Positions 1 to 25,285 are shown, counted from the stretch's first letter. The stretch: DNA of 64,000 bases from Lates calcarifer (GCF_001640805.2 NC_066845.1:15688307-15752306); one strand, 5' to 3'. Notes: generated by a model from the letters alone, not told the origin. Program-made: numbers and translations.

Positions 1-189
1 GTGGAATCCCCCGTGGGACATCGCCAGACCCTCAGGCCCAACAGCCCTCTCCCAGCCTGGGGGATCGAGTGGCCAGAGCCGGAGCGGGACAGGGAAGCAA
101 GGGAAAGGAGATGCACTTCACAGGAGTGTGTGATCTACCGCCAGACATGGAGGGAGAGGCCAGACTCATCTAAGCTAGACTCTGTGTGA
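1..189 (+). CDS. possible terminal coding exon of an unidentified gene (5' end off window)
   Basis: An open frame runs from the window edge to a TGA at 187-189 and would end in SSKLDSV. It is followed by a long stretch without conserved coding signal and a polyadenylation signal at 3930-3935, which is the layout of a last exon plus 3' untranslated region. The composition is rich in Arg, Glu and Pro and I see no domain. The last residues D-S-V could be a class III PDZ ligand, but that is speculation. I do not recognise the gene. It starts without an ATG, so it would have to be the continuation of an upstream exon. The whole stretch could equally be untranslated. Confidence 0.3.
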   Translation: MESPVGHRQTLRPNSPLPAWGIEWPEPERDREARERRCTSQECVIYRQTWRERPDSSKLDSV

Positions 190-3100
190 GTGTGTGTGTG
201 TGTGTGTATGTATGCGTATGTGTGTTAGCATTCCTGTTTGCGAGTATATCTTAGTGTATTTGCGAATGGCTTACTCAGAGAGCTAGAAGAAGAACCCCAC
301 CAGACCCTGATCTAGGACCTGCTATCTGAACCTTTTTAAACACTTCCACTCCTTCCATTGATGCTGGGGTGCTGCACTTTGATCAGATTATGCTTGGGGG
401 TCTTTCAAAGTTATATTTGATTTTTTTTCCTTTTTTTTTTTTTATTAATTTATTTTTTTTTAAACAGAGAACATAGAACAGTCAAATATAAAGAGCTGAT
501 GCAGGTCAGAAACACAAGATGTCACAAAACAACAAGAAAGTGAATGTTTGCACTTTTCTGTGGATTTAGTAGTCAAAACAATAGCTACCAATTTCTTGCA
601 GTTAAACTACCTGCCTAGAAATCCAAAACATACACACTTGTGTTCCAAGGATCTGGTTATGTTAGCATTGTGGAAGGAGGGAGAAAGCATGGAGCGGCTT
701 TTTCAAAAGGCTTGGCTATCTCTCTCACTCCAAGATACTGCTCCATCATGTGAGCATGCTAACGGCCCATAATGCAACTGAAGGGCAGCATTGTTAAGCA
801 TATTGTTACATGCTCGATTAACTTAACTAAGAGGAAAAAAATGAACCAGTTTCAAGCCCTTCCATAGAGCAAACACAAGCAGGTTTTCTCTCAGCATGAG
901 TGGGGAGTGTCAGATAGAAAACCCAGAGAGGTTACAGAAGCTTTTGAGCAGGCAGCAGTAAATTGCAAGTATACGCTGTTCTCAAAAATCTTACACGGTA
1001 GGCTTTGAATGCAGCTTGCTTTGAAGGTCTAATCACTTTGCATTCTCTATCAGAGTGTGAAGGAAATATATGTTATGTGAAAGATGGACACTCGGTCCAT
1101 ATGTGTGGTGGTAATGGTGAAGCTACTTGTTGGTGTACACATGATGTCTGTTGCCAGTGGTGTAATAGACTACGTCCAGAGCTCCTACTTAATATGGGGG
1201 AAATATATTTTAAATCATTTTAAAAATACCTATTTTAGTCCTTTCTGAAGGGACAGCTGTCATAACTTCACAGTTATGCATAAAAGCACTTCAGAATTTG
1301 TTATTAAATAGATGGCTGAGTGACCATGAGAAGGATTTTTAACACTGTTAAATTCCACCAGAAGGTCTGAAAGTTTTCTGACTTCTCAGCTTTTCACGGT
1401 TAAAGCCAAGGAGACACTTCATAGCAGAGTCTGTGTGCTTGGCTTGGTCCCGGCTAAAGTCAAAGGTCTGGTATGAGCTTTCTCTACATTCCGTTACAAA
1501 GCATGTGATTGTAATTTTTTTGACCAGTTAAAAATTTATTCCAGTGTGTCTGTGTGTGTGAGAGAGAGAGAGTGTGAAAGCTTGTGTGTGGTAAAATGAA
1601 TGAGCTGATATTGATGAAGGGTGCCTCTCCTAGGAGATGTGTGGTACAGTATGCAATCCCAGCTCTTACTCAAATGATAATCAAAACGATAGTGCTGTGT
1701 GACGATAGAAATCGTTCCTAACTTCAGGGTTTGTGTGCTTGTGCGAGTGAGTGTGAGCGTGTGTATGTATGTATATGTATGTGTGTTGTATGACAGGAAC
1801 TGACTACAGATGGGGTGCTTTCCTCTGCACACAATAAGCCAGCTTTACTAAGTACTTGATCCATCAAGCTGCAAAGACGGTACTTTTGTCATTTAAAAAA
1901 ATGGTACATAACATTGCTGAAGATTTATCCTAAAACGAAGTACACACTCTTTGGTTTGCTTTTTTTTGTTAAAAACCAGATGTTGGCTCTGGACACAGAT
2001 GGTTTCAGCGGCTCTGTGGCCTGGAATGGGTAGAGCTCCTCAGCAAAGCTGGTTCCTGCTTTGTGCGAATGTGAAACCGTCTCCCATCGTCGTAGTCTCA
2101 ATCTGTAGCATGTTCAGGTAGCACTAGTACTGTAGCATCCTATAGCCTCCTCCTCTTCGTAAAGCTTGTTGATGTCATGTCTCAGTTACAGTCTGTAGTG
2201 TCAATGAGTGCGCAAACTGTTACTACTATAGCACATTCATTTCATATTTTCATTAAGCCTCCCTCAGTAGACATACATTTAGGTGGCACAGTGTACGTTT
2301 TGCAGAGATGTGGGATATGCTTGCCATGTTATTGAGCTCAACCCTATCTTCTAAGAAGGTGACGGTAAAAATGGTGCCTACATCCAATGGAGTCATGTGG
2401 GGTAGAATGCTGGTCCTTTTTTTTTCTTTCATTTGAGCCACCGTGCCACAATAGACTTCCTCCATTCATGTAACACAGTAAACAGAGTTGTTGTGACCCT
2501 TAAAACATGCAGGCCTAATGGATAGATACATTAAAAAAAAAAAAAACACACAGGCATGTAAATTTTCAATGTCAGCACCTACTCAGATAATTGTTCTTTG
2601 CCATCCCCGTTCTCCACCATATAACTTCAAAAACAAGCTGATGTAGTTTTGCCAATTGTTTGCGAGTGTTTTGATCGATCAGGAAAATTTGCACTGTCGT
2701 AGATCTTTGATAGTATGTGTGACGTATGCAAGAGGAAACAGGCCATCTCCAATAGCCATAATGTTCATTATCACCCACCTCATTAAACAGGCTTTGTGGA
2801 GTCAGATTCCCCTCCTCGCTCTAAAAGAATTGCACCACGGATATGATCTCGCATTTAGTTTTATTAAATTTTAAACTGAGGAGCAGTACAGTGTATGTAA
2901 ATCAGGAAGTTTGTATATAGAGAATTAATGATTGTAACTGTATGATTGTCTGTAGGGCATTATACTGAAACACATTGCTTACCTCAAGACTTGAGACAAA
3001 TCTCTCCTTTTTCTCTCCTGATGTTTGTTTGGCCTCTCCGTCAGACACTATCTTTTTATGTTTCCTTGTACCTAGGCCTTCTCTCATACCAATTGGACAT

Positions 3101-3935
3101 GTTATATAATGTATATTCAACACCTGAAGCACTACTTAATAACAAACTAACACAAAAGCTGATCAATGTTATGTGTATTCTATTTAAAGACACATTTATT
3201 GACACTATATAGGCCCACACACGCTCTGATGCACATCTGCAGATAAAAAATCCTTTAAAAACGATCTATAATTGGCTGATGTTTGCCATGTTGAAATAAG
3301 CTGGTTTTCTTGTGGCTTCAGTGATAGTACAGTATACTTTTGCTGTGTTTAAGTGTTTGATGTCAGGAAAACACTCAGAAACAATCCCGTCTTTACAGCT
3401 ACAGTCACAAACAAGCTGTTCAATATATGATTGTAAAGATATAGGCTTGATTAGCAGTCATAATACTGTGTATGCTTTGACCTTGGTATATATTCAGTAT
3501 CCAAACGAGGCCTGATTTATCCTCTCATATTACCAAAAGTTATATTTTCAGCAGTTGTAATAGATCATATTCTTATGCGTTGATCATCATTTGGAATCTC
3601 CTCAGTTGTGAAACCAGAACCAAGAGAGAAAAAAAAAAACTAAAAACTAACAAAAAAAAAAAAAAAAAACGGGTTCTTGCGGGATGTCGGATGCTCTGAG
3701 AGGTGTGGTCTGAAGTTCTGCTTCCTACAGCAGCAGCTCGGCAAATACAATCACTTCTCTCAATATCCTGCGCTTTATATGAAGATGTTTTACTGTTGCT
3801 GTCGTCGTCATGTCCCTCAGAGCATTTTATGACTGTACCTTGATTGTAGAAGCCCTATTTTATACTGAGAGTTATTTCAGAATACAGTATGTGCTGTTGT
3901 ACATTAAATGTATTGTATGGAGAAAGCTAAATAAA
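190..3935 (+). other. probable long 3' untranslated region with polyadenylation signal
   Basis: This gene-free stretch holds GT-rich simple repeats (about 187-227, 1536-1575 and 1726-1785), T- and A-runs (about 420-462 and 3631-3670), and a Pumilio-type TGTATATA at 2912-2919. It ends with AATAAA at 3930-3935. All open frames here are short and do not join into a gene. The best reading is the 3' untranslated region of the gene entering from the left, but no transcript evidence is available and part of it could be intergenic. Confidence 0.35.
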
Positions 3936-6169
3936 TGCTGTTTAAAAACTATAGATTTCTCTGTGAAATCACTGAATCCTTCCTCACTCTCTAACGAATT
4001 GTCCTGCCACATCTCATTCATATATATACTTTACTATTTTACATAGTAATTGTATACATATGCAAATCTGCAAACAGCATGCTGTTTTTTCCAGTTAATA
4101 TACAACAGATCTATTTACTTGACAGTTTTGTACTAACAAAAAATTATACAAGAGTGCCAATGGACATCAGTCAAGCAATGACTTTGGGATGTCATTGCCA
4201 ATTTAACAAAGAGAGAGCAAAATGTTTTCCCAAAGATTTAATACTGTTTTCTGTTTTCCAAGATCATCTTGGAGCTCTTCCACCACCATTCACTGTCATT
4301 TGTTTGGGGTTATAACTAATGATTATTTTTCAGTTCCTTGATCACAAGGTGACATCTTCAGATGTCTGGTTTTGTCCAACCAACAGTCCAAAACCCAGAA
4401 TTATTTTTCATACTTTTTAAAACTGTCAGCAGTTCCTCCCTTTTCTTGGTGCAATGCACTGTTGAGCAATACTGTTTTGTACATAAATGGCAAAGTTAGA
4501 AAGCAGGGGTTTCATTCTGCATACTGACATTTCAAAAATTGACAGTACTCAAAAATTGCTGAGAATTCCTATGTAGTTTAGAATCAGGACACTATGGATT
4601 GCAGGAACCTTCAGTTTTTCTGTAGCTTTTATGTATTTCAGCCACTAGAGTGCATACTTTGATAAATCCACAGCTCATATGAATACAGCTGTAAGCTGAC
4701 ACAGTCTACAGGTGCCACACAATTCACATGGTGTTTATGTATCATATCATAGTATTGCAAAATATCCTCATGTACACAAATAATCTGTCAACTCTTGTCT
4801 ATTCACTGGCAAAAGCTAAAATTTTATTTACATATTGGATTTTACATAATTCACACTCAACTATTTGCCAGTGCTTTCAGCACAGTGTCAGCTGACTCCT
4901 GTGAAATTTAAACCTAATCCTTATATTTTTTTTCTTCCTTTGGTTTTTTAGTTTCAAGTGAACCTTGTGAGTTCCTCTGGTGCAGCAGCATCATTAGGGG
5001 AGGAGCACCAATATTGGCAAGCTAAGTACACACTGTTTAAACGTTTGTATTCTTTTCACTCTGCGCTTCACCTTCCATCAGGAAAACAAATCACTTAGAT
5101 GTCATTGAAGCACAATTATAATACCGGCCCAGTCCAGTACAACGTTGAAATATTTGCAACTGATCAGAGAGAAGGAATTTTGGTTGTGGGTCAATAAAGT
5201 TTGGGATGCCTCCAAAGGAATCTTGGTGCTGTGTGTTTCTACATCTGTGCTTAATCAGACTCATGGCACCAGTCCCACAGTGCCAGATGACTGGGCTGTG
5301 GTGGACCTGCTGAATCACAGCACAGACAGGATGGAAAAAACTTTTTATATCACTAATCTGAGTCAAGATCACAGCTCCATAAGCTATTTTTCATATCTGC
5401 TAATAGTTTGTCATACTGTCTGTGCTTGCAGTAGCCTTATTAAATGTGCACGTGGTTTCAGTGGAGACCAAAGGACAAGACATAACTTCAGTTATATCAC
5501 TCAGGAGCCCTTTAAAGGGTTAATAATGTAAAACACAGAAATCAGTCAAGTATCAGATATCCGACTGGAGTGTTATGTGTTAGTGGGTCTCTGGTGAAAA
5601 TGAAGAGAAAAGAGCAGGATGGAGCTTTTTAAGTCTGTTTCCATTTGTACCTAGTGAGCCTGCTGGATTACAGCACTTTTCTCTCACTCTTACTCTTGCC
5701 TTCCCTCCCCCAACTCTCTTCCTCGCGCTCTCTCTCTCTTTCTCTGATGTCATTGTTTCCTGCCCAGTAGATGCTGACGCTCAGCTCAAGGCTATTTACG
5801 CAGACCCTAAACTTAATATATACTGCTTATGCTGACCTATAGGAATTTACACATAGAAATAAAAGTGATGTCAGGTCCATTAAAACCCAAGTCTGTGAAG
5901 TGTCCTGGTTTCTGTTGTCTGCATTGCAGTTAAACTGTGTGGAAATGTGTGTGTGGCCAATATGAACAGTTGTAAGTTACTTTAAGACCTTTAGTGTGCA
6001 TGGTCATTATCATCCATGGTGTTTCTTCTGGATTTGCTAACAGCCAAAATATACACAATCTTCTTGGAGGAGAGTCATCACAACTCACTCTGATATACTG
6101 TCTGAATAGTAATCATGTGAGTGACATGAGGGGGCTGCGTATGTTTGTACACACTCATACTCCCATATC
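3936..6169. other. intergenic spacer, no gene seen
   Basis: AT-rich sequence with no exon chain, RNA gene or recognisable element. A pyrimidine-rich CT tract lies at about 5685-5750. The longest open frame (5145-5531, plus) has no recognisable domain. Confidence 0.5.
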
Positions 6170-7232
6170 TGAAGTATTCAGATCCTTTTCTTAACTTTTT
6201 GGCAGCACCAAGCTGTAAAAATACAATAATACAAATTCCTCCATTCAAAACTAAACTTATGCAAAAAAAATGGCTCCTGTCAATGTCATATAGGATCAGG
6301 TAAAATATTCTACTTGTTACTTCAGTACATTAATTTGACAGTTATACTTTACAATTTAAGATTTCACATAAATAACGTTAACAGTTGATAAAATACGATG
6401 AATTGCTATAGATTAAACTACCCGGGGGAAAAGAACAACTGAAAAGTGCTCCTCACACTTTAACATATCAATAACAATAACCCAGGAATTAAATACAATA
6501 GTACAACACATATAGGAATAATTTACAATGAGCATAATATTCACATGCTTTACTTTATAATGCAAGGGTTGTTTTTTTTAACAGTGTGTTATTGTTACTT
6601 TTGCACAAGGAAATGAGATGAAAAGTTAAGCTCACAAGCCATAAAACTGTTCAGTGTACTCTGACCAGTAGTTATGGTGGCTAATGTTAGCTAATGTTAG
6701 CTAACAACTGCTAACTGACATTCCCACTCAGTTTATTAACTTTATGACTCTTCTCCACTTGTGCTACTTTTATACAACATTACTGCTCATAATTGCCACT
6801 TTAAGCTAAAGTTCTCTCTGTTCAGCAAAGATTACGTATCATCACTTTAAAATGCTGTTAGCCACCGAAAGCTAGTGGTCATACCAGAGAGCTTACAACT
6901 TAAGTTTTTCATTTATTAAAGGAAGAATATTTTATTTCTCCTTTCAAAAGTTACATAGTCTCACTTAAATGTAGGTTGTGCCGCTAATAATTACCTTTAC
7001 CTGTTTAGTAGTTTAATTTCTAACAGTGTGATGTTTTATGAGCTGATCATAAGAGTATGTAAAATGATCTGTAACATAACTATAACTGTCAAATAAAAGT
7101 ACCAACTGATATCCACAGAATAAAAAAAGTACATTTGTCCTTGAAATGTGTAGAAGTAGAAGTAGCATAAAATGGATGTACTCGAGTAAAGTACAAGTAC
7201 CTCAAAACTGTACTCTTTCCTCCATCACCAGA
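6170..7232. mobile_element. non-autonomous fold-back DNA element (MITE-like), about 1.06 kb
   Basis: The left end reads GAAGTATTCAGATCC. The right end, read on the other strand, carries the GTACTT/ACTCGAGTAAAGTACAAG pattern. Both resemble a dispersed teleost repeat I know from many percomorph genomes. The arms are long imperfect inverted repeats: a motif TTTGACAGTTATA occurs at about 6337-6349 on the plus strand and again, inverted, at about 7082-7094. There is no coding capacity. Ends are approximate and no target duplication was identified. Confidence 0.65.
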
Positions 7233-8433
7233 TGAGACATCTCTTATCTTATTGGGCCTTTTCTCTAACCTGTATTTTACAAGTAAATATTTACATATTG
7301 TTTTCTATGCTTTCATTTGGTTTTATTACTGAAAACACTGACCAGCATAAATTTCTGTCAGTATTGTGAAATAACCTTGGAGAAAAAGCATTTTCCAGCC
7401 AGCTCCCCTGTGTGTGTCTGTATCCTTGCCAGCTGAAAATGGCCTCTGTTTGACCTTACTGTAGTCTGAATTATCTGCTGCATTCTTCACAGCCGTGGTC
7501 ATATCCTTAATAGATATGATTGTGTGCTGCAATCTTGCAGTTTTCTTAAAATCAAATCCTCCACAGTCTGTTTTCTTTTCAGACAAATTTGTCTGCCTGA
7601 GCAGTGTTAAGAGGACTTCACTGGGCTGTACAGCGTTCTGACTACACTGCTTTATTCAAACATCAGACATTTCTGGGTAATAACCCTCCTGTCATGGAAG
7701 AGTGCAGGTGACGATGGAGTTGTGAAGAAAAACTGGGGCGAAAACTTGAGATGAGGTCACTGCATTTTGTAGAAGTGTCTGCAAAAGCAGAGTAACATGA
7801 TGTTTTTAGGTTTTTTTTTTACAGATTTTACACTCAGGTTAATTTTCTTTTTCCTTACTTATACTGCAGTGCTTGTGCATTTTAATTGAATATGTGATAA
7901 AACACACACACACATCTGATTTTGTTGAGAACTGAAAAATGTGATTTCTGTCTGACACTTTCACCTGGAGTTACATTATCATATTCCTCACTGAGAATAA
8001 AGGACTAGACGTTTACCTTGACAAGACTGGTGGCAAAATAAACAGCACATCCAGCATTTGAAGGCCCTGACAGGCTCTCCAAACACTCAACAGAGGAGGA
8101 CGTGAACGGACAATGGCAAAGAAAACACAAAATCTTAAAAGATTATAATTCTGTCAGCTGCTCAAACAATTCTCCCGTCCTATTAATGTGTGTGCATGTG
8201 TACTCCTCCATGGCCCCCTTGCCTACCATAACTTTTTCTCCAGAAAGCAGAAAGCGAGCTGCGCAACACCCTGAGGAAAGAATGACAGAGCACCACAGAG
8301 ACGAGATGGAAAAGAAAAGATTCATTCCCAATCAAAACAAGTCCTGAACTGAAAAAGAATTTATGTTCTATTCATGCTTGCTTTCATTTTCTTTGAATTC
8401 CTCTCTCTGATGACAAGTGCTGTTTGGTTTTGT

Positions 8434-8435
<2 letters not shown>

Positions 8436-8483
<48 letters not shown>

Positions 8484-8488
8484 ACACA
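8436..8488. repeat. (CA)n microsatellite
   Basis: A nearly pure CA dinucleotide run with one TA interruption near the right end, in the spacer upstream of aebp1. Confidence 0.95.
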
Positions 8489-8871
8489 AAGATCCCTATC
8501 CTCCCCCTTCAGCCCCTCTCTCCTCCTCCTCTTGTGGAATTCTGTGTCCAAGGAGTCACTCCTCTCTCCTGCTGTTCTGCTCGTTGGTGAGTCTGCAGGG
8601 CGAAAACTGCTCCGCCGAGGAATTCAAGAGGAGCTGCAGACAAGAGGGAGCTGGTCTATTTCTTAACACAGGAGGTGCAAACCCCGCAGTCTGAGGCCCT
8701 TACCTGCCCTCCCTCATCCTCCCCCCCTCCCCTCATCATCCTGTCTGAGCCCTGCACCTGTTGTGACTCGTCAGCCAGGTGAAGGGGATCCTTTGGCGTT
8801 ACGCTATTTTTTCAGCTGACCATAGCTGCAGGGCAATTAGGAAGCCAGTCTATTCATTTGACTGGATTGCT

Positions 8872-8897
8872 GCTTTGCTTTGCTTTGCTTTGCTTTG
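8872..8897. repeat. (TTTGC)5 pentanucleotide repeat
   Basis: Five consecutive copies of a CTTTG/TTTGC unit, about 320 bp upstream of the aebp1 start codon. Confidence 0.9.
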
Positions 8898-9165
8898 CCC
8901 TGCTCTCTCTCTCTATCTTTCTCTGTCTCCCTCTACAACCCACCTCCCTCCCCTCCCTGCCTAACCCTACCCCCCTCCCACTCCATCTCTGTCTAGCCCA
9001 GTCTGAGCCTGGTTGACACTGTGGCTGTTGGGACGTGTGGAGCCGCAGAGATTTCACCACTGGAGTAAAAGCGTGGATCATATGGAAAGGACACAGGAGA
9101 AGAAAGGGTGAAATATAAATCTCGTGGAGGACAGACAAATTGGACCGCGCATTGGACGGCTGAGG

Positions 9166-9173
9166 TATAAAAG
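9166..9173 (+). promoter_or_regulatory. TATA-box-like element upstream of aebp1
   Basis: TATAAAAG lies 47 bp upstream of the aebp1 ATG, with two inverted CCAAT motifs (ATTGG) shortly before it (about 9139 and 9151). If functional it would give a very short leader of about 20-25 nt. The alternative is that this A-rich stretch is part of a longer 5' untranslated region. Confidence 0.35.
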
Positions 9174-9219
9174 AAAAAACTCCAAACAATAGGATTCTGC
9201 AGTTGGAAGAGCAGTAGGT

Positions 9220-21432
<12,213 letters not shown>

Positions 21433-22205
21433 ACCAAACACTCACAGCCTGTTTCACAGCCAGTTTCTGTAAACTATCACCCTCTCCTATTTGTAGTTCT
21501 CATTGCATTGTTGTACTTCGAGCAGGTTGACAAAGAATCAAAAGAGGAATCCTGTCTTTGAAGGGCATATAAGCAGTGGGAATGTACAGACTATTAACTA
21601 TATTAATTGTATAAAGATAGCATATCTATTACTTTACACTTGAAACAATGCCTCTTCACAGAAACTGACGCCCGTTTCAGTTTGACAGTTCACATTGCAT
21701 TTTTCCTGACTCATTATTCAGTTCTTTTTATGAAAAAAAGGTTTATTGTGGCTGCACATTAAAAAAGCCGTGACATTTTTTTTCCTTCACTAGAGCTGAA
21801 TTATTTACAGCCTTCATCCATGACAGAAAGTTTTTACAGTATGAACAGTCACTAAAGGTCTGAGAAGCTTTTATTAACAATTGGTAGCAGAGTCAGAGGA
21901 TAAGAGTCTTCTGCTGTGTGTCCTAAGACACAGCTGGGTTAGAGGAGTTATTTTTCAAATAAAGGCTTGTTTATACAAAACATTTGTGTTCTCTTTTTTC
22001 ATCATATTTGTGACAACCTTATGAGACAATTTTAACAGCAATTCATTGACCTTTATCATAATGGAAAGCAACAGTGTAGCAAGGATTGTAATTACTGGCC
22101 CAATGTAGATGTGACTCCAGAGTCTCTAGTCAAGAAAAAGTCTGAATATACATGAGTGGTGTCCGAGAGTTCTCAGCATGTTGTGCTGTGTGTGGATATG
22201 GACCC
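21433..22205. other. convergent 3' ends of aebp1 and pold2
   Basis: Only 773 bp separate the two stop codons. A plus-strand AATAAA at 21958-21963 suits aebp1. Minus-strand signals (TTTATT on the plus strand) occur near 21740 and 21872 and would make the pold2 transcript overlap the aebp1 3' end, if used. No other gene is seen. Confidence 0.5.
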
Positions 22206-25200
22206 TCAGTGACTGATGTTCATCTCACTTTCCTCATCGTCGTCAGCCGAGAAGGCAGAGAAGCTGACTGGCTCACATTCAAGAGTGCGTAGATTGACCA
22301 GGCATGCTGTTTGGGTGCTGCTGAAGTCAGGGATGGTAACCAAAAGGACCTCCTGGCCATTAGCACCTAGCAGGAACAGAGGAAGAAATATATATGGACA
22401 CTGTTCAAATGGAATATAGCTGAAATTATCTAAATATTTCATCCATTTGGAGTGTAAAGAAAGACCATAGTGATTATCCAATACATTTTTTATGTGTACA
22501 TGAAGACATCACACACTGACCTTTGATGAGCTTGGACTCGAAGGTTGGGGCATTGCCACTGAAGTAAACATGGGGACACTCTTCCAAGATGAAAGGGTCT
22601 TTTTGGTAAAATGGGTAACATCCTGGCACAAAATATACAGAATATGGTGTGAATAATTTGAATCTATATCAGTGAAAAAGTTTGGGTTTTATTCTACATC
22701 AATCTGTCTGACTAACCGAGTGTATCAGGTGCCGTAGGGGCCAGGTGTCTGAGTCGTAGCGTTTCCTCCAGTATTTCCAGATGACTGTCCATGCTACTGT
22801 ACCTCTGAATGTCACAGACATTCTGGCCCGATGTGCCCAGGAACCTTAGTGGAAACAAACAAAAACAGGCCCCTAAACATATCTGTTCACTCACTTTAGA
22901 TTACATGTTGAATGCAAGATGGCAGACAGTGAGTGACGTGTGTGTGGTCGTGCTCACCTCACTCCATCAATGTTAGCCTGGTATGGATTGGATGCTAGCT
23001 TTAGTGTGGGGTACACTGCGGACAGGGGGAACATGCAGCGGTGGAGAGGCTGCTGTGGGATGGTGTAGTTGGTGGGGTCATATTGGCCTGGCATTACATC
23101 CACGGGAACAGAGGCCTAAAGCAGCACAAAGCAGTGACACATAACATTCAAGATCGTAATGTTATCTTTCTCTGAACCTACATGAAGTCACATTTTCATA
23201 TCCTAAAACTGAAAGAAAGGTTTTCACCTTTTCTCTCATCAATTCTTCTTCCAGGTCATACACTACTTTCTTTATACTTCTCTCTCAAGTCACTAATTTC
23301 TTTATTTAATTTCTTTATTCTCTATTTTGATTAATCCTTTGGTCGGTAAAATATCACAAATTGTCTTATCTTTATGTCAGCTCATTTTATGTCATTCTGG
23401 ACAACACACAGGGTGAAAATAAGATGAAAATATATTCTCAGTTGGCAGTTTATTAGGTCCAACTACCTTAAACTAATGCAGGCTAATACAACAGTCCTGA
23501 AATAAATTCTACCTTCATAAAGATTATAATGGACAGTTTGTGTTAAAATTGATTCATGTCATGGTAATTTTGGAGGCTGCAGTTTGTAGTGCTGTTGAAC
23601 TGACAGGTGTTTCTATTATTTTCCACCCCATTTATATCAGTCATGGTAGGTCAAATAACAGAAGCACCTCTCTGTATAAAGCAACACAGTTCAACAGCTT
23701 TAAAACAGTCCCTACATCCTCCAAAATAACCAGAAAGTTAAATCAGCACCTTGTCACAGTTTCAACATAAACTAAACATTATAACCTTCATGAAAGTGGG
23801 ATGTATCACAGTTATTGTACTAGACAGCATCAGTTTTAGCTTGGTTTACCTAATAAACTACCAACTGAGTTTAAATACATGCATATAGCCTGACAGAGCA
23901 GATGCAGACTCACCACCAGCTGAAGCAGCAGTTCATCCAGCAGACGAATGGCTTCCACACTGCCTGCCTGAGTCTTCTTGGTGAGGTATTTGGGCTGAAT
24001 AAGACAGAGGATAAAGTAGTAACTGATTATTTATGTTTCTTTTCCAAACCATGTCTCTTCTTTACTGAAACAGCAACACAACAGATACAATCAAATGTGT
24101 GTCAAGGTTTAGTAAGTTCCAGGTACCTTGGATGTTGCATCCTTGTCCTGGGTGTTTTGGCTCAAAAGGTTTCCAGCCAGTAGGACCCTGGAAATTGTTG
24201 CTGCCCCGCTCTGCTCCCCCTGGTCACCAAGCTGACCGGTTACCATGTCAACCAGCAGCTGTAGCCCCAGCATGCTATCTGCATGAATACTGCCCAGGCC
24301 TAGTCCTGAGGCCAGGAGCACAAACCTGAATAAAAACATACAAGGCCATTAGAATCTATATCACAGTAGGCCGGTATTTAAGTTCTGGAGGTGTGTGCAT
24401 GTGGGTGTTCACCTGTCCGAGCTGAGGGCAGGTCTTGCTGACTGCAAAGGGAGATCAGCTGTGCAAAAGTCCTCAACTGTGAACTTCCCATCATTCCTCT
24501 CAGCTCCATATACTGCAATAACACTACCTGAGAGAGAAACAGAGAACACCGTGACATACAAGAGACACGCTCACAGCCGATCTGATCACCAGGTGACATC
24601 CTGAAAAAGCATCCTGACCTGTGACACACTTGTCTCTGTCAATTTTGCCATCTAGTTTGATCCTCTGGAGCTCATCCTCCAGAATCAGCTCATCCGATTC
24701 GCTGATGTATTTAACTCGTGCGGGCTGGGGCATCAGGTTGTGCTGAAGGGAAACACAGAGATGATACTCAACACTACCCAGACAGCTGATTTAATTTCAC
24801 CTAAGATGTAGTGGGTCAGCTGGTGAATTTAGCATGTCTGCCAACCTCCTCACTGATCTCTCTCAGAATAGATGGCTGCAATTCCATGCGCTTGAATAAG
24901 GTGCCCACAATGCAACACTGCTCCCCTGTTTGAAGATCACACAGCTTCCTGATAAGCACATCTGATCCTGGTGGAGACAGAAAAAAACAAACATCATGAG
25001 AATACATATTAACATGTAACAGCAATTTTTTTGAAAGTTTTAAAATGTTTTGAGCTTACCCCACTTCTGCTGGGCTCTCTCTGTCAGCAGCGGCCTCATC
25101 TGCATAAGTCGTGCTGCGTAAATATGAGCATACTGGCGACTGAAGCTCCTCTCGCCAACTCTGTAGTGCTCGGAACAAGGACTGTAGGCCAGCGACATCC

Positions 25201-25285
25201 TCTCAAACACTGGTCCCTGGTCCTCGGAGGCAGGGCGACAGAGCAGAGAGGAGCCCTCTTTCTGTGCGCTCAAGTCGGAGAACAT
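22206..25285 (-). CDS. pold2: DNA polymerase delta subunit 2 (p50)
   Basis: Second subunit of replicative DNA polymerase delta, nuclear, bridging the catalytic subunit to POLD3. Coding exons in transcript order: 25060-25285, 24846-24967, 24619-24742, 24413-24527, 24127-24325, 23914-23994, 22958-23115, 22717-22844, 22521-22622, 22206-22366. All join in frame to 471 aa (human 469). Recognisable blocks are [17 protein letters not shown] near the N terminus, [15 protein letters not shown] text in exon 3 (OB fold), and [24 protein letters not shown] and [19 protein letters not shown] in the inactive phosphodiesterase-like domain. The ATG follows an acceptor-like site at about 25291, implying an upstream untranslated exon starting near 25501. 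The acidic C terminus diverges from mammals. Confidence 0.95.
23437..23869. mobile_element. MITE-like element with long inverted repeats in pold2 intron
   Basis: Starts CTCAGTTGGCAGTTTATTAG and ends with the near-exact inverse (CTAATAAACTACCAACTGAG). The inverted similarity continues inward for about 110 bp: CTTCATAAAGATTATAATG at about 23514 pairs with inverted text near 23780. It has no coding capacity. It lies in the 798-bp intron between pold2 exons 6 and 7. Confidence 0.75.

Larger units (their letters stand above)
7233..9165. other. spacer upstream of aebp1
   Basis: No gene was seen. The stretch contains a CA microsatellite, a TTTGC pentanucleotide repeat and pyrimidine-rich tracts at about 8500-8560 and 8890-8990. 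It probably includes upstream control sequence of aebp1, and possibly an untranslated first exon that cannot be placed. Confidence 0.45.

Noticed and set aside
5145..5531. 128-codon plus-strand open frame in the left spacer
   Set aside because: No recognisable domain, no exon context, and composition like non-coding sequence.
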